Shown here piece after piece: positions 12,248-24,800 of a DNA stretch of 64,000 nucleotides. The notes beneath the pieces are model-generated. The model did no database searches. It saw only the letters and a list, made by a program, of their open reading frames with translations, and was not told the DNA's origin. Positions within the stretch are counted from its first letter, which is position 1, and each line of letters opens with the position of its first letter. The DNA comes from Heterostelium multicystogenum (taxonomy: Eukaryota; Evosea; Eumycetozoa; Acytosteliales; Acytosteliaceae), in the NCBI GenBank assembly GCA_003667245.1, contig RCNN01000122.1:1-64000 (forward strand). The letters run 5' to 3'. The translations under genes were made by a program, and so were the position numbers.

Positions 12248-13402
12248 CAGTAACGTTCTGGTCTGGTCTTGAATTGAATTGAATCAATAGACTTTAGTTC
12301 AATAAAAAGAGAATAGGACAGATCTCAGGGGGTAACTTTCAAATTTTCATTCAAACTGTTAATATAATCATTGCTGTAAGAGATCTTGTTGATGCTGTCT
12401 TGGAAATGAATTTAAGAGATAATGAAATCGGAGGAACCAATTAAATTATGGTTTGGTGATTTAAAATTGTTTTTAATGAGAATTTCTCAATTCAATTGGA
12501 TGTGTGTGTAACTTTAACTACTTTATATTTGAAACAACATTTGTTAAATTAATTTAATCCAAATTTGGTTTGTTGGACAATTTAGAATTTATCGAAAATG
12601 AATGATGATGATGATCATTATAATTTTGGAATCTAATAAATGTACTTCTATAGTCTTTCAATTAACGTATGTGTACTATTCATAACAAAGGAAAGGATTA
12701 ATAAGAAGACTAAACAAAGGTGGCACTTTGTGAAATTTTAAAATAAAGCCCGGGCTTATTTTTTTTTGATTTGTAAAAAATTTGAAAAGATTTGCAATTT
12801 CGAGACAACATTATAATTACAAATATAAAGCTTATGTTTTACAGATAACTTTTGCCTAAATAAATATTATTTGTTTCTTTTGTGTGTGTATGTGTGTTTG
12901 TATGAAGATCTTGTCTTGTGTGTTGAAAAAAATGATGATGATGTTGGTACTGTTTCTTGTGGCTACAGATCTGTTTCTTGTCGTCGCTCAGTGTAGTGTG
13001 AACAGTGCACTCTAAACATGATGAAAAAATGATTTTTTGAAAAATTGCCAAAAAAAAAAAAAAAATTGATAAAAATTAGTATTCAGCAATCAGACAGATT
13101 TATCTTTTACTTACTTAAGTGTAGATAATTAAACTTTGGTAGATCTAATATAATAATTATATTATTATCGTTAGAAGCAATACACACAGAAAAGAGAAGA
13201 AGAAGAAGAGGCATCAGTCGTCTGCAGCAGAATTTGATACTCGTTCACTCATCAAGATACTACTAGAACACACCTGATTCGAATCATTACAACATCGACA
13301 GTTTGTTAGTTGACACCACAACAGATCATAAGATAGATTAAGACCCTAATTAGACCTTAGATAAATAGATAGATCATACCTCAACATATATATAGAGAAA
13401 CA
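12248..13402. other. Intergenic region, about 1.2 kb
   Basis: AT-rich spacer holding the RasGEF 3' end (AATAAA near 12300) and the promoter of the PEPCK-like gene. It includes an A run near 13050-13065 and an AGAAGA-rich leader near 13195-13215. An open frame on the minus strand at 12839-13051 is low-complexity and not accepted. Confidence 0.6.
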
Positions 13403-15364
13403 ATGTTTATCATTAAGAGATCATCACCATTGTTCAGTGAACTTATCAACTGTGGTGCAGCATCAAGAAGATTCTACACTCCTTCAGCAGTCAACTTCTC
13501 ATCTGTATACGAAGCCGCCAGAAGAAAGAGAGAAAGAAAGGGTTTGGTAAGTGAATGAATGATGAATGAGTGAATGATCAGACAGGTTACTTTATTACAT
13601 CTCTGGTTGTTAGGATGCTTCGACGAACTTGTACTAATACAATGAATCCAATCCATCACTCAATCAATCAATCAATCAATCAACCTCAACTACAACAATA
13701 ATAATAACTACAATAATAACAGGTTAACATTGAAAAAGAGAATGAATCAGATGTTATGCTTTTCCCTAATGAGAGAATTGGATTGGACTATGCTTTGAAT
13801 TGGACTTTGAACTCCTACTCAATCACCCCAAGCCAAAATGCTTTCCGTAATCCATCTGCAAAGTTGTTGTTCCAATACGCAGAGGGAACCAAGGAAAAGT
13901 CTGGTGCTCTCTCTTGCCAGGCCGGACAAGAAAGCAAGCCAGTCAACTACTATCTCGACCAACAGGTTGCAGCATTGAACCAGGCACCAGCAAACGTCAT
14001 CTCGATTGCCCAATACAAACAGTTGCTCGCTGAGGTCAAGAACCACATCAGTGACACCGATAACATCTACGTGCAGGATGCTGCCGTCGGTTCACACCGT
14101 GCCTGCGAGGGATTGGTCCGTGTCATGACCAACTGCCCACAAGCCGCACTCTTCCTCAAGCACCTCCTTCCAAACACCCCACTCCCAGAGGTCCGTAGCT
14201 TCAAGCACCAGATCACCCTCTACGTCGCACCAAACTTCAAGGCCACCGACGCTGCCAAGCTTGGTCTCAAGGACGGTAGCGCCTCCTTCAACGTAATCGA
14301 CATCAAGAGAGGTATCGCCGTCATTGCCGGTCCACAGTCAACCGAGAGCATCAGACGTACATTGTCTGCCATCTCCGCCCCATTCCTCCTCAATGAGCGT
14401 CAAGGTGTTACCATGTCCGCTGCCGACATCTTCCAAACCAAGGATCAAAAGAACATTTTGGTTTTCTCCTCTGACAACTACCTCCTCAACAAGAGATTTG
14501 AATCTGGTAAAGTCGTTTCCCAAGGTTCACTCTGGAACAAAGAAGGTTTATTCCGTCTTTTTCGACTCCATTTCCTATCCATTGGAATCCGCTGCTAAGC
14601 AACCACTGTAAGTTTTGCATCAATATCAATCTATTCCATTACATCAAACAACAAACTAATCATACGTAATCCTTCGAACAACCAGTGATTTGATTGAGAA
14701 GTTCACTAACCCAAAGAAGGTTATTGCCACAGTACCAATCAAGAGTGACACCAACATATATGCTAGCCCATCATCAGTTGTATTCTTGGTTAGAGATTCC
14801 AAGGGAGTCATCCCAGCATTTGCTCAATTGACTCCAGAGCAAGCAGAGAAATACTTTACATCTGGTTTCAATGGTGAATCATTCCAACCATACTTCACCC
14901 CCGAATCAATTACTGTATCACCAAAAGGAAAGGCCGAATTATTTAAGAGTAAGATCGATCTATATCACATGACACTATTAAGAAGAATGAATGACTAATT
15001 CCAAACTACTACTATAGATTTAATTCAACAAAACAATACCAATGTATATATAATCAATACTCTTTCATTCCAAAAAGATGCTGATGTTGATAAATTAATC
15101 TCTGTAATCTCAAGTGGAAAAGTTGTAAGTTGATCTTCTGACATTGATTCGATCGATCTATTGTAGTAGTACTTTATATAGAAACTAATCCTATTATCAT
15201 CATCATTTAGAATAAATCAACCAAATCTGATATTTATAAATCATTATCACCAATTAATCTCTCTGAAAACTAAGGTCAGTGAGGTCGATAAGAACAAGGT
15301 CAAGGAATTCGAAAACCACTTTGAGAGCTTTGTTTCCAAGCTTTTCAACAGCAACCATCAATAA
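13403..15364 (+). CDS. PEP carboxykinase (ATP)-related pseudoenzyme, probably mitochondrial
   Basis: Related over its length to ATP-dependent PEP carboxykinase but without its catalytic motifs. Five exons: 13403-13546, 13723-14607, 14686-14948, 15018-15124, 15211-15364; phases agree at each join. The N-terminus (MFIIKRSSPLFSEL..ASRRFYTPS) is Arg/Ser-rich like a mitochondrial presequence. Matches to PckA include KSGALSCQAGQESKPVNYY (aligned to the GALxxxTGxFTGRSPKDK region), the IYVQDAAVGSHRACEGLVRV segment, and VVFLVRDSKGVIPAFAQLTP with YFTSGFNGE. At the P-loop position (GLSGTGKT in PckA) it reads SSDNYLLNKRFE; at the GDDEHGW position QGSLW; the MHCSAN metal histidine and GRSPKDK arginine are also absent. 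It should not carry out the PEPCK reaction; a structural role is inferred. One-base shifts occur near 14550 and 15270. Confidence 0.78.
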
Positions 15365-15636
15365 TTTCACTACAGCTTAATTTAAAAGAACAAGAATAGA
15401 ATAGAAAGGTGAAGATCGATATACAATTATAACAGTAACCTCTACAACCATACATACATAGGCACCACCATCAATCATCAATATCATTAATAGTTAAATT
15501 AAATACTAATTATTATGAAACAACATATTACATCAAACAATCAACAACAACAACAACAAACAAATAAACAATAAATAAAAGTTAATTATCATACAATATC
15601 TTTTCTTGGATCATAATAATAATAATAACAAGTCTA

Positions 15637-16790
15637 TTAGAATTTGTCAATGTCCCAGTATATGGTTGACTCCACTGGATAGAGCTCGTCTAGTAGTCTT
15701 CTTTGGTCGTGTTGGCTGATTTCAAATAGTATGGCATCATCGACTTGTCGATTCTCTTGTGGGTAGAACTCAGTGATGGATCTAACACTTGACTGATTTT
15801 CGATTCTTGAAGTAATGGTGAAGGATAGATGATTGATCTTATAAATACGGATGAGCTCATTCTAATGAGTGCGTATCGCATCAATTTGATGGCTACTTTC
15901 TCTCGATCTAGATCATTGTCGTTTACTAAGCTCTCGTTGATTGCGATATCTTTAACAAGTAGAGTAGTGTTGTTATTGTTGAATGAATCTTTGATAACAG
16001 AACAGATAATGGATCCAACGATCACTCCATCTTGCTTCATCAGCCAGCCACAGTTCGACTTAGAGATGGAGAGATATTTGATGCGATCCAGACTCTCCAG
16101 TAGCTCTCATCTCTAGTGACACTAGTTTCATAATGCTTGGTATTCAACAGTGATTTGATTTCGTCAGAGGTAATATTTTCAGCCAAGTAACTTGAACTCA
16201 TTGGCTCGAAACAACATGAATCAGATGACAATTGATTCTGATTCTCAAAGTTTAGATGAGCGATGTTATCTTTCAGTGTTTCAACAGTAAGTGACCTCTC
16301 AATGAAATCCCAGCCCTTGGATTGGTACATCAGAGCAAATTTTGAACTAAACAGTAGGCCAAGCTTAATTCCATTTTGTTTCATATAATCTTTTGCCATA
16401 TCAAGGAGCTTTATAGAGAGAGATTGTCCTCTATACTCCTGTTTAGTACTGACCTCACCAATGCCGCCAAAGCTGCTGATACCAGAACTAAGATGTACGC
16501 TTCTAACAAATAACTTCACTGTTGATACAATCTTATCGCCATCTAAACAAACAAATATGACTTGATTATCAAGCAATAGATATTAGAATAACCTATTCAA
16601 ACATATCAAATCATACATATCTAAAAAGTCAATTTTGATAAATACCATTGTTTTGTTTGTTTGGATCTGAATAGTGATGCTCTTTAAAGTATTCATATGG
16701 AGTGTCGGTGAAAACACTGACCAAATGGTTAAGCCACTCTTGAATGAATTGATCAGTTTGTTCAGGGTACTTTAGGACTTGGAAATTCAT
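15637..16790 (-). CDS. GNAT-family N-acetyltransferase
   Basis: Predicted acetyl-CoA-dependent N-acyltransferase of unknown substrate. Exon 1 (16790-16646) encodes MNFQVLKYPEQTDQF and joins exon 2 at 16560 in phase. The GNAT core is in the N-terminal half: VIFVCLDGDKIVSTVKL forms the central strands, and GGIGEVSTKQEYRGQSLSIK is motif A, with the Q/RxxGxG/A-like acetyl-CoA loop reading EYRGQSLS. The C-terminal half, after a frame change near 16070, contains a second strand-rich segment (MKQDGVIVGSIICSV, LLVKDIAINE), which may be a degenerate second GNAT fold. The frame ending ELYPVESTIYWDIDKF reaches the stop at 15637 after another shift near 15720. The total is about 360 residues. The gene is convergent with the PEPCK-like gene, with 272 bases between them. 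Confidence 0.72.
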
Positions 16791-16986
16791 TATAGTCAAC
16801 TCTGAAGTTGCTTAATAGAAAAAATAACAATCAGTCGGAAAACAAAATAGTGCACACCACCCTTGAAGTAGTTAAAATTTATTATTAGCCTATGTTCAAA
16901 AGTCTATGAGACCATCCCTGTAATGAATTAACTAATAAGTAACTACTTGTCTCCAAACTATTTTGTAACTCCAATCATTCTTTTCC

Positions 16987-17011
16987 TGCAATCAGTCAGT
17001 CACTGATTGCA
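16987..17011. repeat. Perfect 10-bp inverted repeat (hairpin)
   Basis: TGCAATCAGT at 16987-16996 is followed, after a five-base loop (CAGTC), by its exact reverse complement ACTGATTGCA at 17002-17011. It lies in non-coding DNA with two other hairpins within 430 bases. Confidence 0.7.
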
Positions 17012-17251
17012 ATCATATGACCAATTAGTAATTCGAAATCTTCATGTAACTGTTGAAACATGTTTTACCAAAGAAGATTCCACAGGATTCCATTCTATTA
17101 ACCGCGCCTCCAATCATGATGTAAAGATTTTAATGTGATCAAAGGGAATGACCCTGATTTCCAAGTGTGTCCGTCAAAATTGCAAAAAGTCAAACTACAA
17201 TCAGATGACATCAATCCCATCAAGATATCTTGATTTTATTTGTTGTTGTTA

Positions 17252-17320
17252 TTGGTGCTCCGTGAAATTTATCTACGATTGACTCCACAGTATTGTCTGA
17301 TAAATTTCAAGGAGCACCAA
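17252..17320. repeat. 22-bp near-perfect inverted repeat with 25-base loop
   Basis: The arm at 17252-17273 begins TTGGTGCTCC and the arm at 17299-17320 ends GGAGCACCAA. The 22-base arms pair at 21 of 22 positions around a 25-base loop. This fits a precursor-like RNA hairpin, a small transposon remnant, or a terminator; sequence alone cannot decide. Dictyostelids are known to produce small RNAs from hairpins. Confidence 0.7.
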
Positions 17321-17395
17321 GCCATTTGCCGAACTGCCACCAGTTAGGGAGGAATGAACACCAAATGTAACAAATTCATAGACGTTCTCTGGTCC

Positions 17396-17416
17396 GTGTA
17401 ATAAACAGCATTACAC
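17396..17416. repeat. Short 7-bp hairpin
   Basis: GTGTAAT at 17396-17402 and ATTACAC at 17410-17416 are exact reverse complements around a seven-base loop. It is the third hairpin in the 16.98-17.42 kb cluster. Confidence 0.55.
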
Positions 17417-19761
17417 AGACTTTATGAAGAGCACCAATTTAAAAATAATATCTTTTCCATTTTATAAAATGTAAATTAAAAAAGATTTTTTTTATCAAGA
17501 CAAGATATTATTTTTCAATTTTTTGTGATTGTTAGTGCTAACTAGTGGTCCATTTGCTGTTGCTTCAAAAAAAAGATATAGTGGAATGCAGTGTGGGTGG
17601 GTAATGATAGATAAAGGTCAAAATATCGTGCGCTTGTCAAAAATATGTTGTTTTTGCAAAGACAAATTTGACAGAGACCTAAGCCAGATTCCTCATCAAA
17701 AAAAAAAGGACTGTCATAGCCAAATTAAAAAAAATAAAAACTAAATTCGAAAAAAATAATCAAAATTTAGATTGATAGTAGTATATTGTCTCGAAAAAGC
17801 TAAGCAAAGAAAGAACGCAAAAGAAAATAAATATCACAATTTTAAACTATTTAAATTTATCAAATCAAATTTAAGTTGGTTAAGCTCAGCAACAACACAG
17901 AACAACAGATCAACAAAAACAACAACAGCAGCAGCAGCAATCAATTGATACTCTGCAATACGAGTTAAATTAGACACTCTAGATAGATACCTACTTCAGT
18001 GCACTTGACAAGTAATATCAATAAAACAGGTGTGTTTTTGTTCCGCAAGTTGGGACCTTCTTTTCTTTCTTTTTTTAAATGCGATGAAAAAATAACGACG
18101 ACAACCATAAACAGAGTTCTTTTAGATTTTCCTCCCTCACACCTAACAGCCTCATCTCAACAAATCAAAGATCAAGGCAGGCAGTGAACTTTCTTCTTCC
18201 CTACCTATCACTATTTCACACAACATCATAATAATATATCTAACTAAACTCATGGTGTTTAATTGCTGGAAAAAAACAAAAAAATAATAATATCTAGTTT
18301 CTTTGATCAAAAGCACCAAAACACTCACACCACAAATATCGTTGTTGGCAGGTCATAGCCATCTTTATTCTACTACAACTGTTGATTGTAGCAAAGAATA
18401 ATAATAGATAAAACAAGATAATTATAATAATAACAAATCAAATAAAAAAAAACAAAGGTAGAATACAGCAATAAGAAATATAATAATAATAATAATAATA
18501 TTTATAAGATCTAAGTTGTTTGGATCATTCTTGGACATCCTGATCTAGGATAATTATAATGAATAATAACAACCATCTATACCCTAATGTTTAATTGATT
18601 TGGTTTGAATTCAATCGATTGATTAATTAATAACATCTATCCAATCTATCCAATATATGCATGCTTTATCATTTACTATTATCAACGATACTATAATTTA
18701 TTTTGTTGGTCCAATAACATAGTACTCGACTCTACACTCGAGAAACTTCATTTTAATCACTAATCTTTTAGTTCCCAACATCAACATCATAATAATAATA
18801 GTAAAAATAATTATATGTTACTATATACTATTCTCGTCTTGAGGATTGATATCAATAAATGGTCACTTGTTTTGTTGTTTGTTGTCAATTAATTAAAGTA
18901 TTAGTAATAAAAGTACAAGTACTGGAAGTAAAAGAGAACACAACAAAACAATAACAATCAACTACCCTCACTCTTCCCTGATAGACTTGCTCTCTTCTCA
19001 TTTCTGGCGATCGCTACTGCTCTTACACAAACTAGCACACATCGCACATTAATCACCCACACAGTCACACACAGATAGACGGACACCCTATTAGCACACA
19101 CACGCACAATCATATATACATCAACGTAAAAGTTATTTTTTTTTATTTGCAAAACAAACCAAAATTTTCCAATACCAACAACAAAGTATATCTTTTATCA
19201 AAAATCCAACCATCCATTCAAATCTATTTTTTTTGTTTCTTTTTTTTTTCTTTTTTTATTAAACCAAAATTGACTTGTTAGTTCAATTACTCTGTTACTA
19301 TAAATATTTATATTATATATCAATTACTATTATTTATTTAAATTATTATTAAATTAGCTTTTTATTGTTTATTATATTTTTATTATTTATTTTATATTAA
19401 TATATATCTCTCTCTCTATTAAATCAATGATTATAGGTTTGTTTGGACAATATTAGAAAAAAAAACAACAGATAGTAGTTGATAGACAAACAGATATACT
19501 GACAGGCATAGTAATAGATAGTAGATAGATAGATAGATTAAATTTACGTCAAATTCAACATTTAGAAGATTATTGTATTATTATTAGCATCATTAGCATT
19601 TTATCAATTAAGATTGATTGATAACTAGATTTTTATAGAAAAGTAAAAAAAAAAAAAACAACAAAAACCAAACCAACCAACAACCAAATTGTTGCAACAT
19701 AACATAGTTTTTAAAATTGTAGAAATCTATTTAACATACAAACAGTATAATTAGAAACAAT

Positions 19762-22687
19762 ATGTCAGCTCCACCATCTTATGTAAGTTCCTATAACCTT
19801 AACAACAACAACAACCATTAGCATTAGCATTATCATAATCATTAGCATTAGCATTTGCATTTGCATTTGCATTTGCTATTACGAATATCAACACACCTCA
19901 AAAAAAAACATACAAAAAAAATACTAATCTTTCTTATTATCCATAGAATATTGGTGGTGGTTCACCTTTAAATGGTGATGCTTTAATGAACCAAGTTCAT
20001 CACCTTCAAGATCAAGTATGTATAGCAAGAAGTGACAATGAAGGGGGTGTAGTGTTAGATTAAATGTTTATGGAAATGTATACTAATCTTTGATGATTCT
20101 AAATATAGTGTGTTATTAAATGATTCAGTTAGTAATAATAGATCATCCACCAGCATTTAAATTCAGCAAACAGCAGTCACAGTAGTTTAGAAATGGGAAA
20201 GAAAAAACATTGAAGAGTAATGTAGTGAAGAGTTTGTTAAATAGATCGAGTTCCGGTTCGAATTTGATGAGTCGTAGACAGTTCACTGGCTCGACGTCGT
20301 CGTTCAACTCGGGAAGTATCGGTGGTTATATAGCAGACGATGCATCAGAGTCATCGCTTGACTCGCCAAAGTCATCGCGTAGACTGCACGGTGGCTCAAT
20401 GACAGAGAACGATGTCGACAAGTCACTCTGGACTATACGTGCTCTCAAAGAGAACCCAGAGATCGCCGACATCTATGAGCGTATCAAACCCATTCACCGT
20501 TGTATATCACTTGGCCAACACTATGCCTACGAAGAGACTTCTCCTCAAGGACGATCCACTGATCGGTGGTGACACCATGATGCAACTGATTTCTCCAACA
20601 TCTACAATACGAGGTTTTGGTCAGCTCAAGAAAATCATTAGAGAGTGAATCAAATGTTAAATGTAAGGATCTAATCATGATATCTTTTCTGCGCGCGACA
20701 CTTGTTCCACGGGTTACTAACATGCTTTCTTGACATCGATAGACCCTGACTATGCATTCAATGAAAGTCGTTTAGTAACATTTAATTAGAACAGCACTGA
20801 AAGATTCTGAAAGAATTTATAGTTTAACTTTGGATGAAAGACAAAAGGATTCTCAACAACTGCTTGAAGAACAGTTGGCTTTGATGGGTCTACTTTATGA
20901 AGGTAAGAGCAGGGAGTGGCAGATATATAGATATCGCAGTGGACAGCCATTTATTAATATTATATCCTTCTTTCTTTCTTTAGAAACAAATGATACTTCA
21001 GAAGATGTAAATATTTATGATGAACCAGAAGATTCCAATATTATTTATTCAGAGGAAAAAGAAACAAAGGGTGGAGATTCAGGATCGTCAGCAAACAGTC
21101 GAACACTTCCACTGGCAGTCTAGCAAATTCTACTGCATCGCTTACCAGCGGTGCCAACACCTCTAGCTCGTCACTTCCATCGAGCCCTTCACTAATGAAC
21201 AACAGCAACAGTTTGAGTAGCGGCAATTTTAGCGGTGCCACTGGTTCAAGTGGAAACAACAGCACGAATACAAATATAAGTAGTTCAATGATGAGTCTGC
21301 CTTCGAAGGACCACTCTGAACCGATCAAATCAATCAAGGCAGCATCACTCAAACAAGCTAGTGATCCTCCTGACTCCAGAGAAGAATCACGATCTCGAGT
21401 ATGCCAAGACTTTCATTCTTACCTACCAATCATTCACAACCCCGAGAAACTACTACAGAAATTGATACAGCGTTACCAAGTGCCTCAAAAGCCAGGTCAA
21501 TCCGACGAAGAATGGAAAAAGATTGCCATCCCCATTCAGCTACGTGTCGTTAACGTACTGAAGACATGGATCAACCAATCATTTCTCTGAATTCAACGAC
21601 AAACTCATTCAAAACATCAAATCATTTTTGGAAATCCTAAAACACGACAACCCATCACTTGCCAATCGTATTTTACAAACTTTGAATAGCAAGGTAAGAC
21701 CGACAACTGAACTACACAGGCTCATTGGACCGGACCGAATACTAATTCCCTATTGCTACAGATTAAAGGTATAGGTATTGAAGATGAAGATGACGATAAA
21801 AAATCAAAGGTTGTGTTTACAACTGCCGCACCAGAACCAAAGGTTCCAAAGAATATTTGGTCACAGAAACTTGGATATATTCGATGTAGAAGAAGAAAGA
21901 GGTTGCCAGACAGTTGACTCTCATCGATTTCGAAATATTTTCATCGATTAAACCATCAGAGTTACTCAACCAGTCATGGAACAAACCGAAGCTTCGTCAC
22001 CGTTCACCCAATGTTCTTACTTTGATTACACGTTTCAATGAGATTTCGTCATGGACTGCATCTATGATCCTCAGCTACGACAAGGTAAAAGGATCGTGCA
22101 AGAATCATGGCAAAGATCATCAAAATCGCTGAATACCTCATGCGTCCACTCAACAACTTTAACACATCGATGGCTATCCTCTCTGGTCTCAACGCTGCAT
22201 CCGTACACAGACTTCGCTTCACCAAAGAAGAAATGCCAAAACACATCCAACAGGTCTGGGTCGATCTTCAAGCACAACTTAGCAGCAACCAATCATACAA
22301 AGTCTATCGTGACCTCCTCTCCAAAGCCAACCCACCATGCTTACCATATCTTGGTGTTTGTTTGACCGATCTTACTTTTGTAAGTAGCTTCTTGATCCTA
22401 CAAAGATAATCAAGACAGACTAAACTAACTAACAATTTCACTATCTATAGATTGAAGACGGTAATCCAGATTTAATCAAAGGATTCATTAATTTCAGCAA
22501 GAGAAAGTTAATTTATAATGCCATTTCCACTGTTCAAAGTTTCCAAAATACAAGATACAACCTACATCCAGTATATCAGATATCTAAGCTTTTGAGAAAT
22601 CTTAAACCAAGATTGGACGAAGATGATTTGTATCGTAGGTCACTTAAGTTTGAACCAAGAAACAAAGAGAGAAATGAAATTCTTTAA
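19762..22687 (+). CDS. RasGEF-domain protein
   Basis: Predicted guanine-nucleotide exchange factor for a Ras or Rap GTPase. Exon 1 is tiny (19762-19782, MSAPPSY); exon 2 (19947-20015) encodes NIGGGSPLNGDALMNQVHHL. A Ser-rich stretch follows, then a conserved SLWTIRALKENPEIADIYER segment. After low-complexity Ser/Thr-rich sequence comes a REM (RasGEF N) module with YLPIIHNPEKLLQKLIQRY and RVVNVLKTWINQSF (about 21420-21600). The catalytic domain (about 21880-22640) shows RQLTLIDFEIFSSIKPSELL, ITRFNEISSWTASMIL, FNTSMAILSGLNAASVHRL and CLPYLGVCLTDLTF, followed by an intron and IEDGNPDLIKGFINFSKR. These match the CDC25 fold well. Frame shifts occur near 20205, 20540, 21110, 21580, 21890 and 22085. 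It is the second RasGEF within 16 kb but not a close copy of the first. I cannot assign a specific gef gene. Confidence 0.85.
19818..19879 (+). repeat. CATTAG/CATTTG six-base repeat in intron 1
   Basis: Tandem six-base units (CATTAG, then CATTTG repeated) lie inside the first intron of the RasGEF gene. It is a simple-sequence repeat without coding content. Confidence 0.7.
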
Positions 22688-23322
22688 TACCAACAACAGC
22701 CACAACTACAACAAACCAATTATACCTTCAGCACCACCTACTACACTTCTTTCTACTATTAATATCTATATTTTGCGATGTTCAACTTTAAATTGAACGA
22801 AAATTAACCCTCCTTGATCAACCCACCAACCAACCAATCAAACAAACCAATAATAATAATGTCCTTCATTTTTTTTTTTATAGAACAAAACAAAAGATAA
22901 CAACAACCAAGACCAGCAACTACTACTACTACCACTACTGCCACTCCATTCTTTTAACATTATTATTAAATTGTAATAATAAATTATGTTTAAATCAAAT
23001 ACAAACATGATGATCATTGCACCATTACATTTTGTATATTTCATGAAATGATGATTTGATATATTAAGAGTTGTAATAATACTAACTATATATATATATA
23101 TATAGTACATTGATGAACTAGATAGATCGACGAACCTAACAATTAGCTGTATCTTGTTAGGAATACTTAATTTTGATGTTTTGCTAAATAGTTTTTTATC
23201 AATTTTTAGAATGTTGTTGATTGATTGCAGATTTACACAACATTCGTCACCTGATCAGATATTTATTCTATTAAACTATTGTATAGTATAGTTTAATATA
23301 TTATAGATAGTTTAGTTGTAAA
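22688..23322. other. Intergenic region, about 0.6 kb
   Basis: Spacer between the RasGEF 3' end and the mitochondrial SerRS start. It holds a TA repeat at about 23086-23103 and AT-rich promoter-like DNA. The open frame at 22838-23110 (-) is low-complexity and rejected. Confidence 0.6.
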
Positions 23323-24800
23323 ATGTTGTTGTTTAATAGACAACTTTATAAATTAGGTAGTAGTAGTAGTAGGTGTATATTGAGATCATTCTGTAGTCAA
23401 TCGTCAGCTTCGAATCAGCAGAATACACAATCATCGGCAAATCATCAGTCGTCAATATGGCAACAGCTGAAACCACACATTAACTTTCAATATATAAAGG
23501 ACAATCAAGAGGCATTGCAGGAGAATGCCAATAAAAGAAATACACAGGTCGATATAGCATCGATTGTTAGCAAATACGACGAGTATCGTATCGTAAAGAA
23601 GGAGATAGATGCTGTGAGAAAACAAAAGAACGATGTCGCTGCAGCTGTGAAACAAAAGTCATTGACGAAGGAGCAGAGAAGCGCGCTCATTGAGCAGGGA
23701 AAGCAAGTTAAGGACAGATTGGCAGAGATGGAGGTAAATCATGATAGACTGTTGAATGAATTGACTTCAGATGCAACAAAGATACCAAACAACACACATC
23801 CAGACTCGCCAATCGGTCCTGAGGACAAGGCAGTCACCCTGATGACTGTTGGAACCATTCCAAAATTTGAAGGGTTCAAACCAAAGGATCACATGGAGAT
23901 TGGCGAAGCTCTCGGATTGATCAAGCCAGCCAGCCAAACAACAGGTCACAAGTACTATTACTTTACTCGCGATGCAGCTATGCTCGAGATGGCTCTGAGC
24001 TACTGGGCCTTCTCAACTATGCAGATGAAATATGGATTTACACCAATCATCACACCAGATGTGGTTCACCCAGCACTTGCCGAGGCATGTGGATTCCAGC
24101 CTCGTTCCGAGGCTACACAGCTCTACTGGATGCGCGACCACGAGCTGTGCCTCACAGCCACAGCTGAGATCCCAATGGCCGGTGTCTATGCAAACACCGT
24201 CCTCGAACAATCAGAGCTACCAGCAAAGATGGTAGGATTTTCCCATTGCTTCCGTGCCGAGACTGGACGTGGCATTTACCAACAAGGGAATCTACAGAGT
24301 GCATCAATTTAGCAAGGTCGAGATGTTTTGTCGTCTCCACGCCAGAGCAGTCCGAAGCCATATTGAAGGAGCTTCTCGACATTCAGATCGAAATGTTCAG
24401 TTCGCTCGAGCTACCTTTCCGTGTGTTGGACATGCCAACCGAGGATCTCGGAGCACCGGCCTACCGCAAATACGATATTGAAGTTTGGATACCGAGCAGA
24501 AATGGCTATGGTGAGATATCAAGTGCGTCATCTTGCACAGATTACCAAAGTAGGAGATTAAATATAAAATACAAAATCAATGAACAACAAAACAATGCAA
24601 CAACACACAACACCACCACAAACACCACTACAACCACACCAACAACATCATTTGCACACACCTTAAATGCAACAGCCTGTGCGATCCCCAGAATCATTTT
24701 GGCAATTTTAGAAAACAATCAACAGCCTGACGGATCAGTCATTATTCCGCAAGTACTACGACCCCTTATGGGAGGAAAACATAAGATTTCGCCAATGTAA
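23323..24800 (+). CDS. mserS: Seryl-tRNA synthetase, mitochondrial
   Basis: Class II aminoacyl-tRNA synthetase that charges tRNA-Ser, predicted mitochondrial. The N-terminus (MLLFNRQLYKLGSSSSRCIL) is basic and Ser-rich like a transit peptide. A coiled-coil arm follows (about 23550-23770; YDEYRIVKKEIDAVRKQKND), as expected for the tRNA-binding arm. The catalytic core has the TAEIP loop (about 24163), motif 2 HCFRAETGRG (about 24245), RVHQFSKVEMF, and motif 3 in the mitochondrial form NATACAIPRI with LENNQQPDGSVIIPQVLRP (about 24670-24760), close to animal SARS2. An Asn/Thr-rich insert (about 24590-24655) sits before motif 3. Frame changes occur near 24285 and 24330. No intron is needed. The assignment is firm; the mitochondrial location rests on the N-terminus and the motif 3 type. 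Confidence 0.92.

Larger units (their letters stand above)
16791..19761. other. Gene-poor region, about 3 kb
   Basis: Divergent spacer between the GNAT gene and the second RasGEF gene. The left part (about 16980-17420) is less AT-rich and carries three hairpins listed separately. From about 17860 rightward it becomes CAA-rich with AT and poly-T tracts, as in leaders of other plus-strand genes here. Open frames at 17529-17744 and 17999-18187 (+) and 18958-19152 (-) show no family features and are not accepted. Confidence 0.55.

Noticed and set aside
17529..17744. 71-codon open frame in the gene-poor region
   Set aside because: Ends in a Lys/Asn run from poly-A, has no family features, and lies in spacer DNA without splice context.
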